This document shows positions 56,662 to 64,000 of a stretch of DNA of 64,000 bases, in pieces. The stretch is from Thalassotalea profundi (GTDB lineage Bacteria > Pseudomonadota > Gammaproteobacteria > Enterobacterales > Alteromonadaceae). The notes under the pieces were generated by a model, which ran no database searches, was not told where the DNA came from, and saw only the letters and a program-made list of their open reading frames with translations. Each line of letters opens with the position of its first letter. The stretch's first letter is position 1. A program made the position numbers and the translations under genes. The stretch spans positions 267,323 to 331,322 of the forward strand of contig NZ_BNAH01000001.1 in NCBI RefSeq assembly GCF_014653195.1, in the 5' to 3' direction.

Positions 56662-57930
56662 CTAAAACGAAAATGTATTTTCAAAGTCACCGTCTGTTGG
56701 TTCTTTTATTCTCCTAAGGTACGGCTTTATCAACTCATAAGCAAACTGTTGTTCTGCGTCTTTTTTCTTTAACCACTTGAAATAAAGCCAAAGTAATCTA
56801 CGTAACATTCGCAAGAATGAGATTTGCTGTTCAATTTGTTGTTTGTTCATGCCTTTGAAAGACATTGGTGGTCTTATCCATAAACCCCAAGAATAACCAG
56901 TTTTGTATGTAGATTTTTGTTTATGAGCTTTAAATTTGAGATTTACCTTTTTTACTAGTAAATATTTGCTGTTGTAAGTAGGTTGCTCTGGTAACGAATA
57001 AGCTTCAATAGTTCTAGTTACCTTTTGTTCTAAACTGTTAGAGTTTTCTATGCTAATAGCGTGTTTAGAATGATCGTAGTAAACGCCACGTTCTTGCAAT
57101 GAATTCCAACTATAACCAATACCTAATTTCGAGCCTGTGATTTTATATTTTCCTAAACTAAATGAAACACCTCTTATGCTATCTCGTCGTGTTTGAGCGA
57201 AACAGCCGACACCAAGATTGTTTAGGCGTTCGATGAGAACGGGTAGGGGAATATTGTCGCCATATTGTTCTATTACATTATCAATACAAGAGCGAATAGC
57301 CTGCACTTTAGTTTTGTATTTCGAATCACTAACTCTTTTCCCATGACCATCTGTATATGGATTGTTATCGTGTTCTAAGCCAAACTTTTTCTCTAACAGG
57401 TTTCGAATGATTGCTGTTTTCTTAAAGCTATTACCTAGAACTAGTCGGCGATGAGGTGGGGTATTAGAAATTGTTGAAGCTGCTATATGGCAGTGATTAT
57501 TTGATGTATTGCCATGCCAAAGCGCAACCCAATGGTGGTCATCGAAACCTAATTTTACTAAAAGATCATCGACTAGCTCACGCCACTGGAACATATTAAG
57601 ATATTCGCCTTCTTGTAAAGAAACAATTATATGTTCAAACGGATGCATAACACGAGCATTTAATGACTCTACTTTCAAAAAAGTATTGATTAACGGTGTT
57701 AAGCTGGCTTCTTTACCACTTAATTTTGTCATTACTCCGTTATCGAAAGATAGTAAAGGATTTGTCATTGGCAAAGAGTTACTACTTCCAATAAACTTAA
57801 TTGTTTCATGTGTAAGCTCACGACCATTAGCATCATGAGTGTGTTTCGTTTTTCCAAAGATATATTTAATAAGCTTTCTAATTCTACCTTGATTATCCTT
57901 TTTCTTGGATTTTACAAATTTAATAATCAT
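56662..57930 (-). CDS. Relaxase/mobilization nuclease (MOBP-like)
   Basis: A 422-aa protein from ATG 57930, with GAGGG eight bases upstream (ATG 57945 is an alternative). The relaxase core has PFEHIIVSLQEGEYL and the metal-binding NNHCHIAA (H-x-H, ~170). It resembles Pfam relaxase family PF03432. It would nick at oriT and lead DNA transfer using a helper conjugation system. The C-terminus is basic. Co-transcribed with and overlapping the MobC-like gene. Confidence 0.8.
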   Translation of the reverse strand: MIIKFVKSKKKDNQGRIRKLIKYIFGKTKHTHDANGRELTHETIKFIGSSNSLPMTNPLLSFDNGVMTKLSGKEASLTPLINTFLKVESLNARVMHPFEHIIVSLQEGEYLNMFQWRELVDDLLVKLGFDDHHWVALWHGNTSNNHCHIAASTISNTPPHRRLVLGNSFKKTAIIRNLLEKKFGLEHDNNPYTDGHGKRVSDSKYKTKVQAIRSCIDNVIEQYGDNIPLPVLIERLNNLGVGCFAQTRRDSIRGVSFSLGKYKITGSKLGIGYSWNSLQERGVYYDHSKHAISIENSNSLEQKVTRTIEAYSLPEQPTYNSKYLLVKKVNLKFKAHKQKSTYKTGYSWGLWIRPPMSFKGMNKQQIEQQISFLRMLRRLLWLYFKWLKKKDAEQQFAYELIKPYLRRIKEPTDGDFENTFSF

Positions 57931-57931
57931 A

Positions 57932-58402
57932 CTAATTACCCTCATCCAATATACAGCTTTTTTGAGAGGCTAAGTCATTAAGTTCATCAGCTGATAAGTT
58001 TGATAGCGCAATTTGTTTAATTGATTCATCAAAATTTTTCTTAAGAAAATGAGACCAAACTTGAAGAGCATTGCCAGTTAAATAAGCCATTTGTATAGCA
58101 TTAATTAGGTATTGCTCTTTATCTTGATGAGAATCAAATAGGGATTTATCAGACAATGCCAAATTCAGATGTTCAATTAATTGATTTAGTAGACGAACAT
58201 TATTGGCCATTTCTTCAGCAGTTTGAGTTGGGACTGTAATGCCGTGAAGAGAATCTTCTTCTGTTAAGCTACAGATTAAAGTGTCACGAATGAAAGAGCC
58301 GATGGTATTATAATTAGCGGTTTTGCAGGCATCAGAAATAATCTGATGCTCGTCAACGTTAACTCTTGTAACTAGTGATATTTTACGTTTTTTATATGTC
58401 AT
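57932..58402 (-). CDS. MobC-like relaxosome accessory protein
   Basis: A 156-aa protein. The N-terminal basic start (MTYKKRKISLVTRVNVDEHQII) and following helix fit a ribbon-helix-helix type DNA-binding accessory. The central EEMANNVRLLNQLIEHLN matches the 'N-x-NQ' pattern of MobC proteins. The gene sits directly upstream of the relaxase and downstream of the candidate oriT. Confidence 0.65.
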   Translation of the reverse strand: MTYKKRKISLVTRVNVDEHQIISDACKTANYNTIGSFIRDTLICSLTEEDSLHGITVPTQTAEEMANNVRLLNQLIEHLNLALSDKSLFDSHQDKEQYLINAIQMAYLTGNALQVWSHFLKKNFDESIKQIALSNLSADELNDLASQKSCILDEGN

Positions 58403-58488
58403 AACTTTACCTTTATTAGTTATGACGAAATCAATCCTCGTTTAAATTAAACTTAATGTATCTCCATAAGACTTCGTCTTTACTTTAG

Positions 58489-58593
58489 GTTGCATGAGCA
58501 ACCGGTTGTTAATTGTCGCGTGAGCGACAACAGGGGTTAAATAGAGTAACTTTTACGGCAGTAAAAATAGTTACTATTTAACATACCCTGCCA
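58489..58593. other. Candidate origin of transfer (oriT)
   Basis: Three inverted repeats in a row: GGTTGC/GCAACC (58489-58504), TTGTCGC-GTGA-GCGACAA (58514-58531) and a long one with ~20-bp arms (58537-58556 and 58561-58583, loop GGCA). TACCCTGCC follows at 58585-58593, resembling the nic region TATCCTG|C of MOBP oriTs. The position upstream of the mob genes is typical. The rest of 58403-58909 shows no gene I would call. Confidence 0.6.
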
Positions 58594-58909
58594 TGCCGCC
58601 TTTTACCTATAATTATACAGAACTAACAATTGAAAATATAGTAACTATTTGTTTTGTATGAAAAATAAATTCTCATCAAGTATTTATTCGAAGTTTATTA
58701 ATGAGATATAAACGAATTGTTTGAAAATTATTTTGTCCGAATTTACTGTGTAAATTACTGATACTATCTTTGGATATAAATCGAGGTTATTGTTAAGGTT
58801 AAAAACAAAATAGGGAACATGCATGCCAGTTGAACTAAAGGAAACATTAGTAATAGGTATCTCAGCAACAGCGTTTTGAATCGACAATGTTGTGGTAAAT
58901 GACAAAATA

Positions 58910-60700
58910 CTAGTCTCCAGCAAAATCTGAATCGTCAAACTCCGCAAACTCACTAGTAGTAAGCTCAAGTTTTTTGTATATGCTATGATTGAGGGTTTTT
59001 AATGCTAAAGCAATTCTAATTAAATCATTAGTTTTACGTGTCGCATCTTCACCATATTGTGCAGTTAATTCATCGATTATATCTTTATCAATACTTACAT
59101 CTGAAATCTCAATTATTTGCTTTGATGGTTCAGGTTGTATCAACTTTGGAGATATATAGCTGTTTAGATAGTTAGCAATTTTCTCACTAGCATCTAATAA
59201 TACTTGCCTATGTGTTTTAATATAGCCGCTTGTAACGTCGAAATAGTTTTGTGTATGGAACACTAATCGTTTTAATGTATAAATATTGATTTTGAGTTCA
59301 TTGCCGTACGTGAGAAAGGTTTTTCTGTATATTCCAGTAGGGTAGAACCTAGTATTGGCTAGCTCTTGAATTTTTTTCTCATAGTGATGCTGATTAGGTT
59401 TAATGTGATTATTTTCAAGCACATTAAGAAATACATGATTGTGATCATAGTCATGTCTGATCTTAATCTCTCCTTTTTTCGCTTTATTTAATTTATCGGA
59501 TTTAATTTCCTCCAGCTCTTTGATAACCAACTCAGCTTGCTGATTTAATGGAACACGATAAATTGGTTCTCCATTTTTAAGACGTTCTGCTGCTTCTTTG
59601 TCATTCCACGACACAACGGTATAAGTTTTATCGTTCTCTGAAATAGTTTCTATTTGATCCCATTGGATTCTAGCAACATCACCGGGCCTCCATCCAGTCC
59701 AAAACATGAAACGTAAAAAGTAATGTGCTCTGACTGCTCCCGGAATAGGTATATTGGTATACTTCATTTTAGGGTAGTCGTCTCTAGTCTCATTTTTAAG
59801 AGTTTTTAGTTGCATAATTGCTTGGTAATGGGCAGCAATGTGTTCTGTATCAAGACTTTCGTGGCGTCTTTTAGCTTTACCGCGGGGATTGTTCCACCGC
59901 CCTCGACCACGGTTCATGATTTTTATAGGGTTACGCTTAATATAATGCTCGTCATCCTGTTTTTCATTTACTATATCAATGGCCGTATCATATAGTGAGC
60001 CTAAAAACTGAATAACTCTATCGCCTTCTGTAAATGCTTTGTTATTACCGTGGCCGTGATTGTTAGTAATACTTTTATGGAAGCATAGAACTGCTTGGGA
60101 GGTAATGTCGTTTAAGTCAGCATCTAAAAGGCTTTTTAAATTATCGGTTTTACCTTTGAAAGTATTTGTATTGACCAATTGCGACTCAGCTTCTACATCC
60201 TGCCATTTTTGTTTTCTTTTTATGTGGATGTAGCTCAGAACATCCTTTTGACGCTCATATCTATCTCGCGTTTCTTTTTGAATTGTTCTGTTGTCCATGT
60301 ATAAATTGTATGCATCTCGAATTGTGTAAACTCTGTTTTCACGTTTTTCTTTTTCAAGCTCTTCATACGGATCTTTTCCTCCTGCCATCCAAGAAATAAA
60401 TTTGTAGGCAGTTTTTCTTGCTTTAAATAGGTCTATTTCATTTGCTTTGCCAATAACTCTTTTTTTTGCCCCTCCAGAGGCCCCCCTAATTCTCTTTTCG
60501 ACAAAGTAGGTAGCATTACTGGAGGGATAAACTCTAATTCGTAAACCGTTAGCTGATTGATTCTTATCCTTGAAAACACGCTCTTCCTGTACCGGATATT
60601 TCGAGGTCAAAAGCTTTTTTATGTTGGTATGAGAAAAGGAAAAATCCTCCAGTTGATCTCTTGGAAAATACTCGGCGAGGTTACTTTCTTTATTAGCCAC
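58910..60700 (-). CDS. Large tyrosine recombinase (integrase of the element)
   Basis: A 596-aa protein, longer than usual P4-type integrases. The N-terminus has an arm-binding/SAM-like region (~50-110, GLRIRVYPSSNATYFVEKRI). The catalytic domain has Arg338 (GWRPGDVARIQW), Arg459 (GIYRKTF), His481 (LVFHTQNYF) and nucleophile Tyr493 (TSGYIK). The His normally three residues before the second Arg (HxxR) is Gly here. A ~100-residue C-terminal extension follows the tyrosine. It lies 260 bp from the right core, reading inward. It probably recognises the hisF start. Confidence 0.85.
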   Translation of the reverse strand: MANKESNLAEYFPRDQLEDFSFSHTNIKKLLTSKYPVQEERVFKDKNQSANGLRIRVYPSSNATYFVEKRIRGASGGAKKRVIGKANEIDLFKARKTAYKFISWMAGGKDPYEELEKEKRENRVYTIRDAYNLYMDNRTIQKETRDRYERQKDVLSYIHIKRKQKWQDVEAESQLVNTNTFKGKTDNLKSLLDADLNDITSQAVLCFHKSITNNHGHGNNKAFTEGDRVIQFLGSLYDTAIDIVNEKQDDEHYIKRNPIKIMNRGRGRWNNPRGKAKRRHESLDTEHIAAHYQAIMQLKTLKNETRDDYPKMKYTNIPIPGAVRAHYFLRFMFWTGWRPGDVARIQWDQIETISENDKTYTVVSWNDKEAAERLKNGEPIYRVPLNQQAELVIKELEEIKSDKLNKAKKGEIKIRHDYDHNHVFLNVLENNHIKPNQHHYEKKIQELANTRFYPTGIYRKTFLTYGNELKINIYTLKRLVFHTQNYFDVTSGYIKTHRQVLLDASEKIANYLNSYISPKLIQPEPSKQIIEISDVSIDKDIIDELTAQYGEDATRKTNDLIRIALALKTLNHSIYKKLELTTSEFAEFDDSDFAGD

Positions 60701-60770
60701 CTTAGCTCCTTATGAGTGAATAAATAGTGCATAGAACCTACATAAAGTAGCCTTTTTGCAGAGTGTCATA

Positions 60771-60791
60771 GGATACATATAGGCGACACTT
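60771..60791 (+). promoter_or_regulatory. Candidate integrase arm-type site, right end 1
   Basis: GGATACATATAGGCGACACTT, 18/21 identical to the site at 9077-9097. A related half-site in reverse orientation (GGCTACTTTATG) lies at ~60740-60752. Confidence 0.5.
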
Positions 60792-60811
60792 GTTATTTAT
60801 AATAGTCAATT

Positions 60812-60832
60812 GGAGACGTATAGGCTACATTT
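60812..60832 (+). promoter_or_regulatory. Candidate integrase arm-type site, right end 2
   Basis: GGAGACGTATAGGCTACATTT, 41 bases (about four helical turns) from the preceding site. It lies between the integrase start and the right core. Confidence 0.45.
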
Positions 60833-60938
60833 TTTATATTATTAATCTAATGGAGTGGATAGGGCTTACTACTTGACTATAGCTATAAGCCCTTTAAATG
60901 ATTGGATTTTTTATTATTTTTTTAGTTTTTATTATTTC

Positions 60939-60989
60939 TTATAAATATCTGGTATCATACAGGCAAGGAATTATGCGTTTGGCCAGCAT
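60939..60989 (-). pseudogene. hisF: hisF 5' stub left at the right junction
   Basis: The native start overlaps the end of hisA: ATG at 60987-60989 reads MLAKRIIPCL and then runs out of homology into YDTRYL and a stop at 60939. The first ten codons match intact hisF except codon 3 (Ala versus Ser). Confidence 0.9.
60961..60980. repeat. Right attachment site core (att, hisA side)
   Basis: AGGCAAGGAATTATGCGTTT; its TTATGC contains the hisA stop (60971-60973, minus strand). Matches 8975-8994 at 19 of 20 bases. Confidence 0.85.
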
Positions 60990-61708
60990 GCAATTGCCTC
61001 CTCTAGTGTAAATTTACCTTCTAGCAGTGAGCGACCTAAAATTACACCGGCTACGCCTGTGGGGATCAATGCTTTAATATCATCTAAGCTGCCAATACCA
61101 CCTGAAGCTTGCCATTGAATATCAGGATATTTAACGCATAATTCTTTATAAAGCTCTACATTAGTGCCTGTTAAAGTTCCGTCTTTACTAATATCAGTAC
61201 AAAGTACGTGTTTTATACCTGCGTCTTGGTATTGTGCTAGTAAATCTTCAAGGTTTACACCACTGTCTTCTATCCAACCATGAGTAGGTAGTGTTTTATT
61301 GCCTTGTTCATCTATTTTTATGTCTAGCGCTAATACTATTTTTTCACTGCCGTAAGTGGCTAGCCATTGGCTAACGAGTTCGGGTTGTTTAATTGCTAAG
61401 CTACCAATAACAACGCGGTTTGCGCCAAGCGCTAGTAATTGCTTTACGTCTTCTTCATTACGTATACCACCGCCTACTTGAATGATCATTGTCGGATGAT
61501 TAACGACTGTCTTGAGAGTCTCTAATTGTCGTTTAGTGCTGTCTTTTGCCCCATCTAAATCAACAAAGTGCATTACGGTTGCGCCTGCATTAGCATAAGC
61601 GGCTTGTCGATCACTTGGTGAATACTGATAGTTTGTTTTCTGTGCATAATCGCCTTGATATAAGCGAACAACTTCGCCATTAATTAAATCTATTGCGGGG
61701 ATCATCAT
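60971..61708 (-). CDS. hisA: Phosphoribosylformimino-AICAR-phosphate isomerase
   Basis: A 245-aa TIM barrel with catalytic Asp in PAIDLINGEVVRL (~6), QVGGGIRNEEDV (~79), and C-terminal QASGGIGSLDDIK. It performs step 4 of histidine synthesis. The last codons overlap the native hisF start, the normal layout, but hisF is displaced by the island. The first or second of two adjacent ATGs could be the start. Confidence 0.97.
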   Translation of the reverse strand: MMIPAIDLINGEVVRLYQGDYAQKTNYQYSPSDRQAAYANAGATVMHFVDLDGAKDSTKRQLETLKTVVNHPTMIIQVGGGIRNEEDVKQLLALGANRVVIGSLAIKQPELVSQWLATYGSEKIVLALDIKIDEQGNKTLPTHGWIEDSGVNLEDLLAQYQDAGIKHVLCTDISKDGTLTGTNVELYKELCVKYPDIQWQASGGIGSLDDIKALIPTGVAGVILGRSLLEGKFTLEEAIACWPNA

Positions 61709-61836
61709 AAACTACCGCTCCTAATGCTATTATTTTTTGCGATTACTGCTTCAAAATTACTCATTTATAATTATAAACTCCGTGATTTTCATTGTACTCA
61801 CTTCAAATAGTTGCCATTTGAAGTGGTAATAGAATG

Positions 61837-62487
61837 TTATAAATTTAAAAAATTCTTAATAATTTTACTGCCTAGCTCACTTGAGCGCTCAGGATGAAAT
61901 TGGCATCCGATAAAATTATCTTTTGCGATAGCCGCAGAAAATTCATTGCCATATTGGCAACTAGCGACGGTATATTCACTGACAGGTGCGGCAAAGCTAT
62001 GAACAAAATAGAAGTAATCGCCAATATTAATCCCTTCAAATACGGGATGGTCAATCACTTTAGTGAGTGTATTCCAGCCCATATGAGGTAAACGTAAGTT
62101 ATTTGCATCAAGTGGAATGATATCGGTTGGGATCAAACCTAAACATTCTATCGGTTGATTTGTTGCCCCTTCAACAGAACTACGTGCCATTAATTGCATG
62201 CCTAAACAAAACCCTAAAACGGGTTGAGTTAATTGCTGTAATGTTTCTACTAGGTCTTTTGCGCGAATATTTTCCATTGCATGGCGAGCGCTTCCTACGC
62301 CTGGTAAAATCACCTTGTCAGCCGATTTTATCAGGTCGATGTCATCCGTAACAACTACCTTAAAACCTAAACGTTCAACAGCAAATTGTACTGAGGATAA
62401 ATTGGCGCAACCTGTATCAACAATAACGTTTTTAATTTCGCCTTCTAATAGGTTTTTTGACTTATTCATCATTGTTTGTGAACTCAC
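61837..62487 (-). CDS. hisH: Imidazole glycerol phosphate synthase, glutamine amidotransferase subunit
   Basis: A 216-aa class I glutamine amidotransferase: oxyanion PGVGS, nucleophile Cys in GFCLGMQLM (~94), and the His-Glu pair in CQFHPERSS. It supplies ammonia to HisF. It starts at a GTG overlapping the hisB stop (TAGTG) with AAGGA upstream. An ATG at 62472 is possible. A 127-bp gap separates it from hisA. Confidence 0.96.
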   Translation of the reverse strand: MSSQTMMNKSKNLLEGEIKNVIVDTGCANLSSVQFAVERLGFKVVVTDDIDLIKSADKVILPGVGSARHAMENIRAKDLVETLQQLTQPVLGFCLGMQLMARSSVEGATNQPIECLGLIPTDIIPLDANNLRLPHMGWNTLTKVIDHPVFEGINIGDYFYFVHSFAAPVSEYTVASCQYGNEFSAAIAKDNFIGCQFHPERSSELGSKIIKNFLNL

Positions 62488-63569
62488 TATAAGCTTCCTT
62501 TTGTGCTTGGGAGAACATCACCTTTTACGGTTATTGCTTGGCGAAGTGCGCGACCAAATACTTTAAATAGACTCTCAACCTGATGATGGCAATTCCCTTC
62601 AGTGGTTGATAAGTGCAATGTAATTGCCATTGAATCTGCTAGTGAACGGAAAAAATGTGAAACCATTTGTGTTGACATAGTACCCACTCTATTGTCGGTA
62701 AATTCTGCGTCAAACTCTAACCATGGGCGACCTGATAAATCGATAGCACATTCTGCACGGCATTCGTCCATTGGAAGAACAAAGCCAAAACGGCCAATAC
62801 CGCGTTTATCACCAAGCGCTTGTTTTAAGGCTTGCCCTAGTGCAAGGGCAGTATCCTCAACACTATGATGTTCATCAATGTGATAATCACCATCAACACT
62901 AACACGTAAGCTAAAACCGCCATGAGTAGCTATTTGCTCAAGCATATGATCAAAAAAGCCTAGGCCGGTATTGATAGAAACAGGGGTGATACTATCAAGA
63001 TTAACGTCAACGTTAATATCGGTTTCTTTCGTTGTTCGAGTAACATTTGCTTTACGTTGGGTCGTTAATAGTTGTTCAGCAATAGTGTTCCAGTTATTAC
63101 TTTCTCTATTATATAAAAGTCCTTTAATACCCATATTATTGGCAAGTTGAATATCGGTTTCTCTATCGCCAATAACAAAAGAATTTGCAAAATTAACTCT
63201 ACCTTGTTGGAGGTATTCGCTAACTAAACCTAATTTAGGTTTACGACAACTACAGTTTTCGTGATCAAAATGTGGGCATAATAGTACATCATCAAAAACA
63301 ACGCCTTGTGACGAAAATAGATCCATCATTTTATTATGTGGTAAATCAAAGTCTGCTTGTGGGTAGCTGTCAGTACCTAAACCATCTTGATTTGACACCA
63401 TGACTAAACGATAACCTTTACTTTGTAATGATAGTAGCACGGGTATTACATTAGGCTCGAATACTAACTTTTCTAAACTATCAACTTGCTTGTCGCTAAT
63501 AGGTTCTTCAATTAGTGTACCGTCTCTATCGATAAATAATATATTTTGATTTTTTGTATTATTGGCCAT
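62487..63569 (-). CDS. hisB: Bifunctional histidinol-phosphatase / imidazoleglycerol-phosphate dehydratase
   Basis: A 360-aa HisB fusion. The N-terminal HAD phosphatase has FIDRDGTL (Asp14, Asp16) and a zinc loop [11 protein letters not shown]. The C-terminal dehydratase has [32 protein letters not shown] and the closing [17 protein letters not shown]. It catalyses steps 6 and 8 of the pathway. The start abuts the hisC stop (TAACATG). Confidence 0.97.
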   Translation of the reverse strand: MANNTKNQNILFIDRDGTLIEEPISDKQVDSLEKLVFEPNVIPVLLSLQSKGYRLVMVSNQDGLGTDSYPQADFDLPHNKMMDLFSSQGVVFDDVLLCPHFDHENCSCRKPKLGLVSEYLQQGRVNFANSFVIGDRETDIQLANNMGIKGLLYNRESNNWNTIAEQLLTTQRKANVTRTTKETDINVDVNLDSITPVSINTGLGFFDHMLEQIATHGGFSLRVSVDGDYHIDEHHSVEDTALALGQALKQALGDKRGIGRFGFVLPMDECRAECAIDLSGRPWLEFDAEFTDNRVGTMSTQMVSHFFRSLADSMAITLHLSTTEGNCHHQVESLFKVFGRALRQAITVKGDVLPSTKGSL

Positions 63570-63570
63570 G

Positions 63571-64000
63571 TTACTTCTCTGCTACTGGTGATGTTATGTC
63601 GGTTAATGCATTAGTTAAAGTTTGTTTTAAAATCGCTATTTCGCGTTCACTGCCAATACTAATTCGTAGGCAACTGTTAAGTTGGAGTTGCTTTGATTGG
63701 TCGCGAATTAAAATGCCTTGTTCAGCAAGAATGTTAAAAATTTCATCTTTATCTTTACAGGCAAATAAAACAAAATTTGCATCACTTGAATAAACTTTAC
63801 TGCACCAAGTTTGTTCGCTTAACCATGTGATCAATTGTTGACGTAAAATTGTGGTTTCTTGTACCCGAATACGCATTTGTGCAAGGCCATCTTCAGATAA
63901 AACTGAGCTGGCAATTTCTGCTATGGGGGCAGGCACCGGATACGGAGCAATAACTTTACTTAACATGGTAATAATATCGTTATTTGCTAAGGTAAAACCA
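63571..64000 (-). CDS. hisC: Histidinol-phosphate aminotransferase, C-terminal part (runs off the window edge)
   Basis: The frame is open to the window end and gives ~142 C-terminal codons. [25 protein letters not shown] aligns with HisC just after the PLP lysine. NFVLF and LRISIGS (substrate-binding Arg) follow. The pathway's aminotransferase, first of the hisC-B-H-A set seen here. Confidence 0.95.
   Translation of the reverse strand, partial: GFTLANNDIITMLSKVIAPYPVPAPIAEIASSVLSEDGLAQMRIRVQETTILRQQLITWLSEQTWCSKVYSSDANFVLFACKDKDEIFNILAEQGILIRDQSKQLQLNSCLRISIGSEREIAILKQTLTNALTDITSPVAEK

Larger units (their letters stand above)
8975..60980. mobile_element. ~52 kb integrative mobilizable defence island inserted at the hisA/hisF junction
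   Basis: Bounded by a 20-bp direct repeat (8975-8994 and 60961-60980, 19/20 identical) that corresponds to the 5' end of hisF. A tyrosine recombinase gene faces the right end, with repeated candidate arm sites near both ends. A relaxase, a MobC-like protein and a candidate oriT sit just inside the right end. No type IV secretion genes are present, so transfer would need a helper. Cargo is dominated by antiviral systems: BREX type 1, a Detocs-like set, an McrBC-like pair and two unnamed modules. The histidine genes on either side are collinear with an uninterrupted operon, which supports insertion rather than rearrangement. Confidence 0.88.

Noticed and set aside
58684..58968. 94-aa minus-strand frame between oriT and integrase
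   Set aside because: It starts inside the integrase gene in another frame, has no binding site, and its composition looks random.

Overview
The window is AT-rich gammaproteobacterial chromosome. The core genes (recR, htpG, adk, and hisC-hisB-hisH-hisA...hisF-hisIE) and the small repeats suggest a marine Alteromonadales relative, most likely near Colwellia. That placement is inferred from gene content; no 16S or other marker is present.

Chromosomal flanks: 1-9003 carries a partial MFS transporter, recR, a decayed membrane-protein gene, htpG behind a sigma32-type promoter, adk, an XRE/2TM regulator, elaA, a small conserved protein, a periplasmic binding protein, hisIE and hisF. 60971-64000 carries hisA, hisH, hisB and partial hisC. 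The histidine operon is therefore split.

The split is a ~52 kb integrated element (8975-60980). It sits exactly in the few bases where the end of hisA overlaps the start of hisF. A 20-bp direct repeat (19/20 identical) bounds it. The incoming end rebuilt the hisF start, and a 16-codon hisF stub remains beside hisA. The right end has a large tyrosine recombinase with candidate arm sites near both ends, a relaxase with a MobC-like partner, and a candidate oriT, so it looks like a mobilizable integrative element.

Cargo, left to right. (1) 9.4-16.4 kb: a WYL-type regulator, a DUF2779 protein (Cas4-like plus RNase H-like nuclease), a 375-aa protein of unknown function and several small genes, linked by five copies of the palindrome GGAC-N7-GTCC. 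(2) 16.4-18.6 kb: metallophosphoesterase, membrane protein and polynucleotide-kinase-like P-loop protein. (3) 18.7-27.9 kb: a large Ser/Thr kinase, a MoxR-like AAA+ ATPase, a DEDDh exonuclease and an SF2 helicase resembling origin-binding proteins. A shared 17-bp motif precedes these units, and two 48-bp palindromes lie near the helicase start. (4) 28.1-52.8 kb: a complete type 1 BREX locus (brxR, brxA, brxB, brxC, pglX, pglZ, brxL). A complete Detocs-like two-component ATP-depletion system (dtcA, dtcB, dtcC) is inserted between pglX and pglZ, and an McrBC-like ATPase/nuclease pair is appended. (5) 52.7-56.6 kb: a LysR/EamA/broken-GNAT cassette bracketed by a 556-bp direct duplication of the end of the nuclease gene and a 3'-5' exonuclease gene.

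In combination, the element is a mobile defence island: modification-based restriction by BREX, abortive ATP depletion by the Detocs-like genes and probable modification-dependent restriction by the McrBC-like pair. Two further modules (1 and 3) do not match a system I can name.
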